A stretch of DNA of 64,000 nucleotides from Bacillota bacterium. Its GTDB lineage: Bacteria > Bacillota > Clostridia > Lachnospirales > Cellulosilyticaceae. The notes beneath the pieces were generated by a model, which was not told where the DNA came from, ran no database searches, and saw only the letters and a program-made list of their open reading frames with translations. The translations under genes were made by a program, and so were the position numbers. Positions 63,560 through 64,000 of the stretch are shown piece after piece. Position 1 is the stretch's first letter. Every line of letters begins with the position of its first letter. The DNA is taken from positions 1 to 64,000 of the forward strand of contig JAEWMQ010000036.1 in the NCBI GenBank assembly GCA_023393125.1. The letters are read 5' to 3'.

Positions 63560-64000
63560 ATGATGAAAATTACGTATATTGGACACAACCATATCCATGA
63601 TATGGATTTTGAAATTCAACGTCCTCATGGTTCTGGAGACTACTTAGCCCTACTCCTTAAAAGTCATGGTCTCTTTCTTTTAGAGAACCAACCTGTAGTT
63701 CTACCACCAAATACCTTTTTCTTATATCAGCAAGGTACCCCTCAATATTACAAAGCCTATATGGAGCCTTTTTCTAATGATTGGTTTCACTTCATCCTAG
63801 AGGATCATGAAATTAATTACTTTGAATCATTACAGATTCCTTGTGAGACCCCTATTTCACTCCATAATTTACCTTTCTTTTCTTTACTTATCAAACATAT
63901 GACCTGCGAATATTATACAAAGCCACGTCTTTATAATCAGAGCCTTGATCACTACCTATCACTCTTTTTCATTAAGATTTCAGAAGCCTATCAGGCTTAC
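63560..64000 (+). CDS. AraC-family regulator, N-terminal part (cut by window edge)
   Basis: Open frame of 147 codons to the last base. Start ATG 63560, or 63563, which is better spaced from GGAGG (63551-63555). The N-terminal cupin-like sensor part (GSGDYLALLLKSHGLFLLE, VVLPPNTFFLYQQGTPQYYKAY, WFHFILEDHE) is typical of AraC-type sugar regulators; the HTH part lies outside the window. Divergent from the GH9 gene across a 144-bp AT-rich gap, so it may regulate that cellulase. Confidence 0.8.
   Translation, partial: MMKITYIGHNHIHDMDFEIQRPHGSGDYLALLLKSHGLFLLENQPVVLPPNTFFLYQQGTPQYYKAYMEPFSNDWFHFILEDHEINYFESLQIPCETPISLHNLPFFSLLIKHMTCEYYTKPRLYNQSLDHYLSLFFIKISEAYQAY

Noticed and set aside
1..64000. 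tRNA, rRNA or intact insertion sequences
   Set aside because: None recognised on either strand; only two short transposase-like fragments were seen.

Overview
The window is AT-rich, low-GC Firmicute DNA. Its gene content is free (non-cellulosomal) GH9 cellulases with CBM3 modules, pectinases, galactanase, MsmX-dependent-type sugar ABC transporters, a type I-B CRISPR system and SorC/LacI regulators. This points to a plant-fibre-degrading Clostridia/Lachnospirales anaerobe; the style resembles Cellulosilyticum (Clostridium) lentocellum, but that name is an inference from gene content, not a database match. No dockerin or cohesin module was seen.

Region 1 (1-11.9 kb, minus strand) is a galactan-utilisation locus: LacI regulator, solute-binding lipoprotein, two permeases and an intracellular GH35 beta-galactosidase, then a chemoreceptor and a multimodular GH53 endo-galactanase that runs off the left edge. 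Two palindromic operator candidates sit upstream of the regulator. Region 2 (12.2-23.1 kb) is pectin attack: a secreted PL1 pectate lyase on the plus strand and, beyond aroE, a 2600-residue secreted protein that joins a PL9-like pectate lyase helix to a CE8 pectin methylesterase. Small housekeeping or unknown genes follow (DUF1622 protein, stalk-domain protein).

Region 3 (25.2-38.3 kb) is a complete type I-B CRISPR-Cas locus. The minus-strand cas6-cas8b-cas7-cas5-cas3-cas4-cas1-cas2 operon is followed by a leader and an array of about 66 repeats, also transcribed on the minus strand. A terminator-like hairpin separates the interference-complex genes from cas3-cas4-cas1-cas2. The locus is flanked by two copies of the same gene end: an intact stalk-domain gene on the left and a 15-codon remnant on the right. 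Region 4 (38.3-44.2 kb) holds decayed fragments, a zinc-ribbon membrane protein, a roughly 600-bp gene-free stretch that ends in a very strong terminator and may encode a structured RNA, a lipoprotein and a GH9-CBM3 cellulase.

Region 5 (44.2-58.4 kb) is a divergent catabolic island. The minus-strand operon encodes UlaE-, UlaG- and UlaF/AraD-like enzymes, a SorC regulator, a FGGY kinase, a GH3 enzyme, a HAD phosphatase-like protein and an ABC importer. The plus-strand operon encodes a FG-GAP protein, mannonate dehydratase UxuA and a UxuB-like SDR. It looks like an ascorbate- or uronate-type pathway fed by an ABC importer and kinase instead of a PTS. Region 6 (58.4-64 kb) contains unusual large palindromic intergenic elements with a shared, covarying core, an alpha/beta hydrolase, a transposase remnant, a second GH9 cellulase and the start of an AraC-type regulator cut by the right edge.
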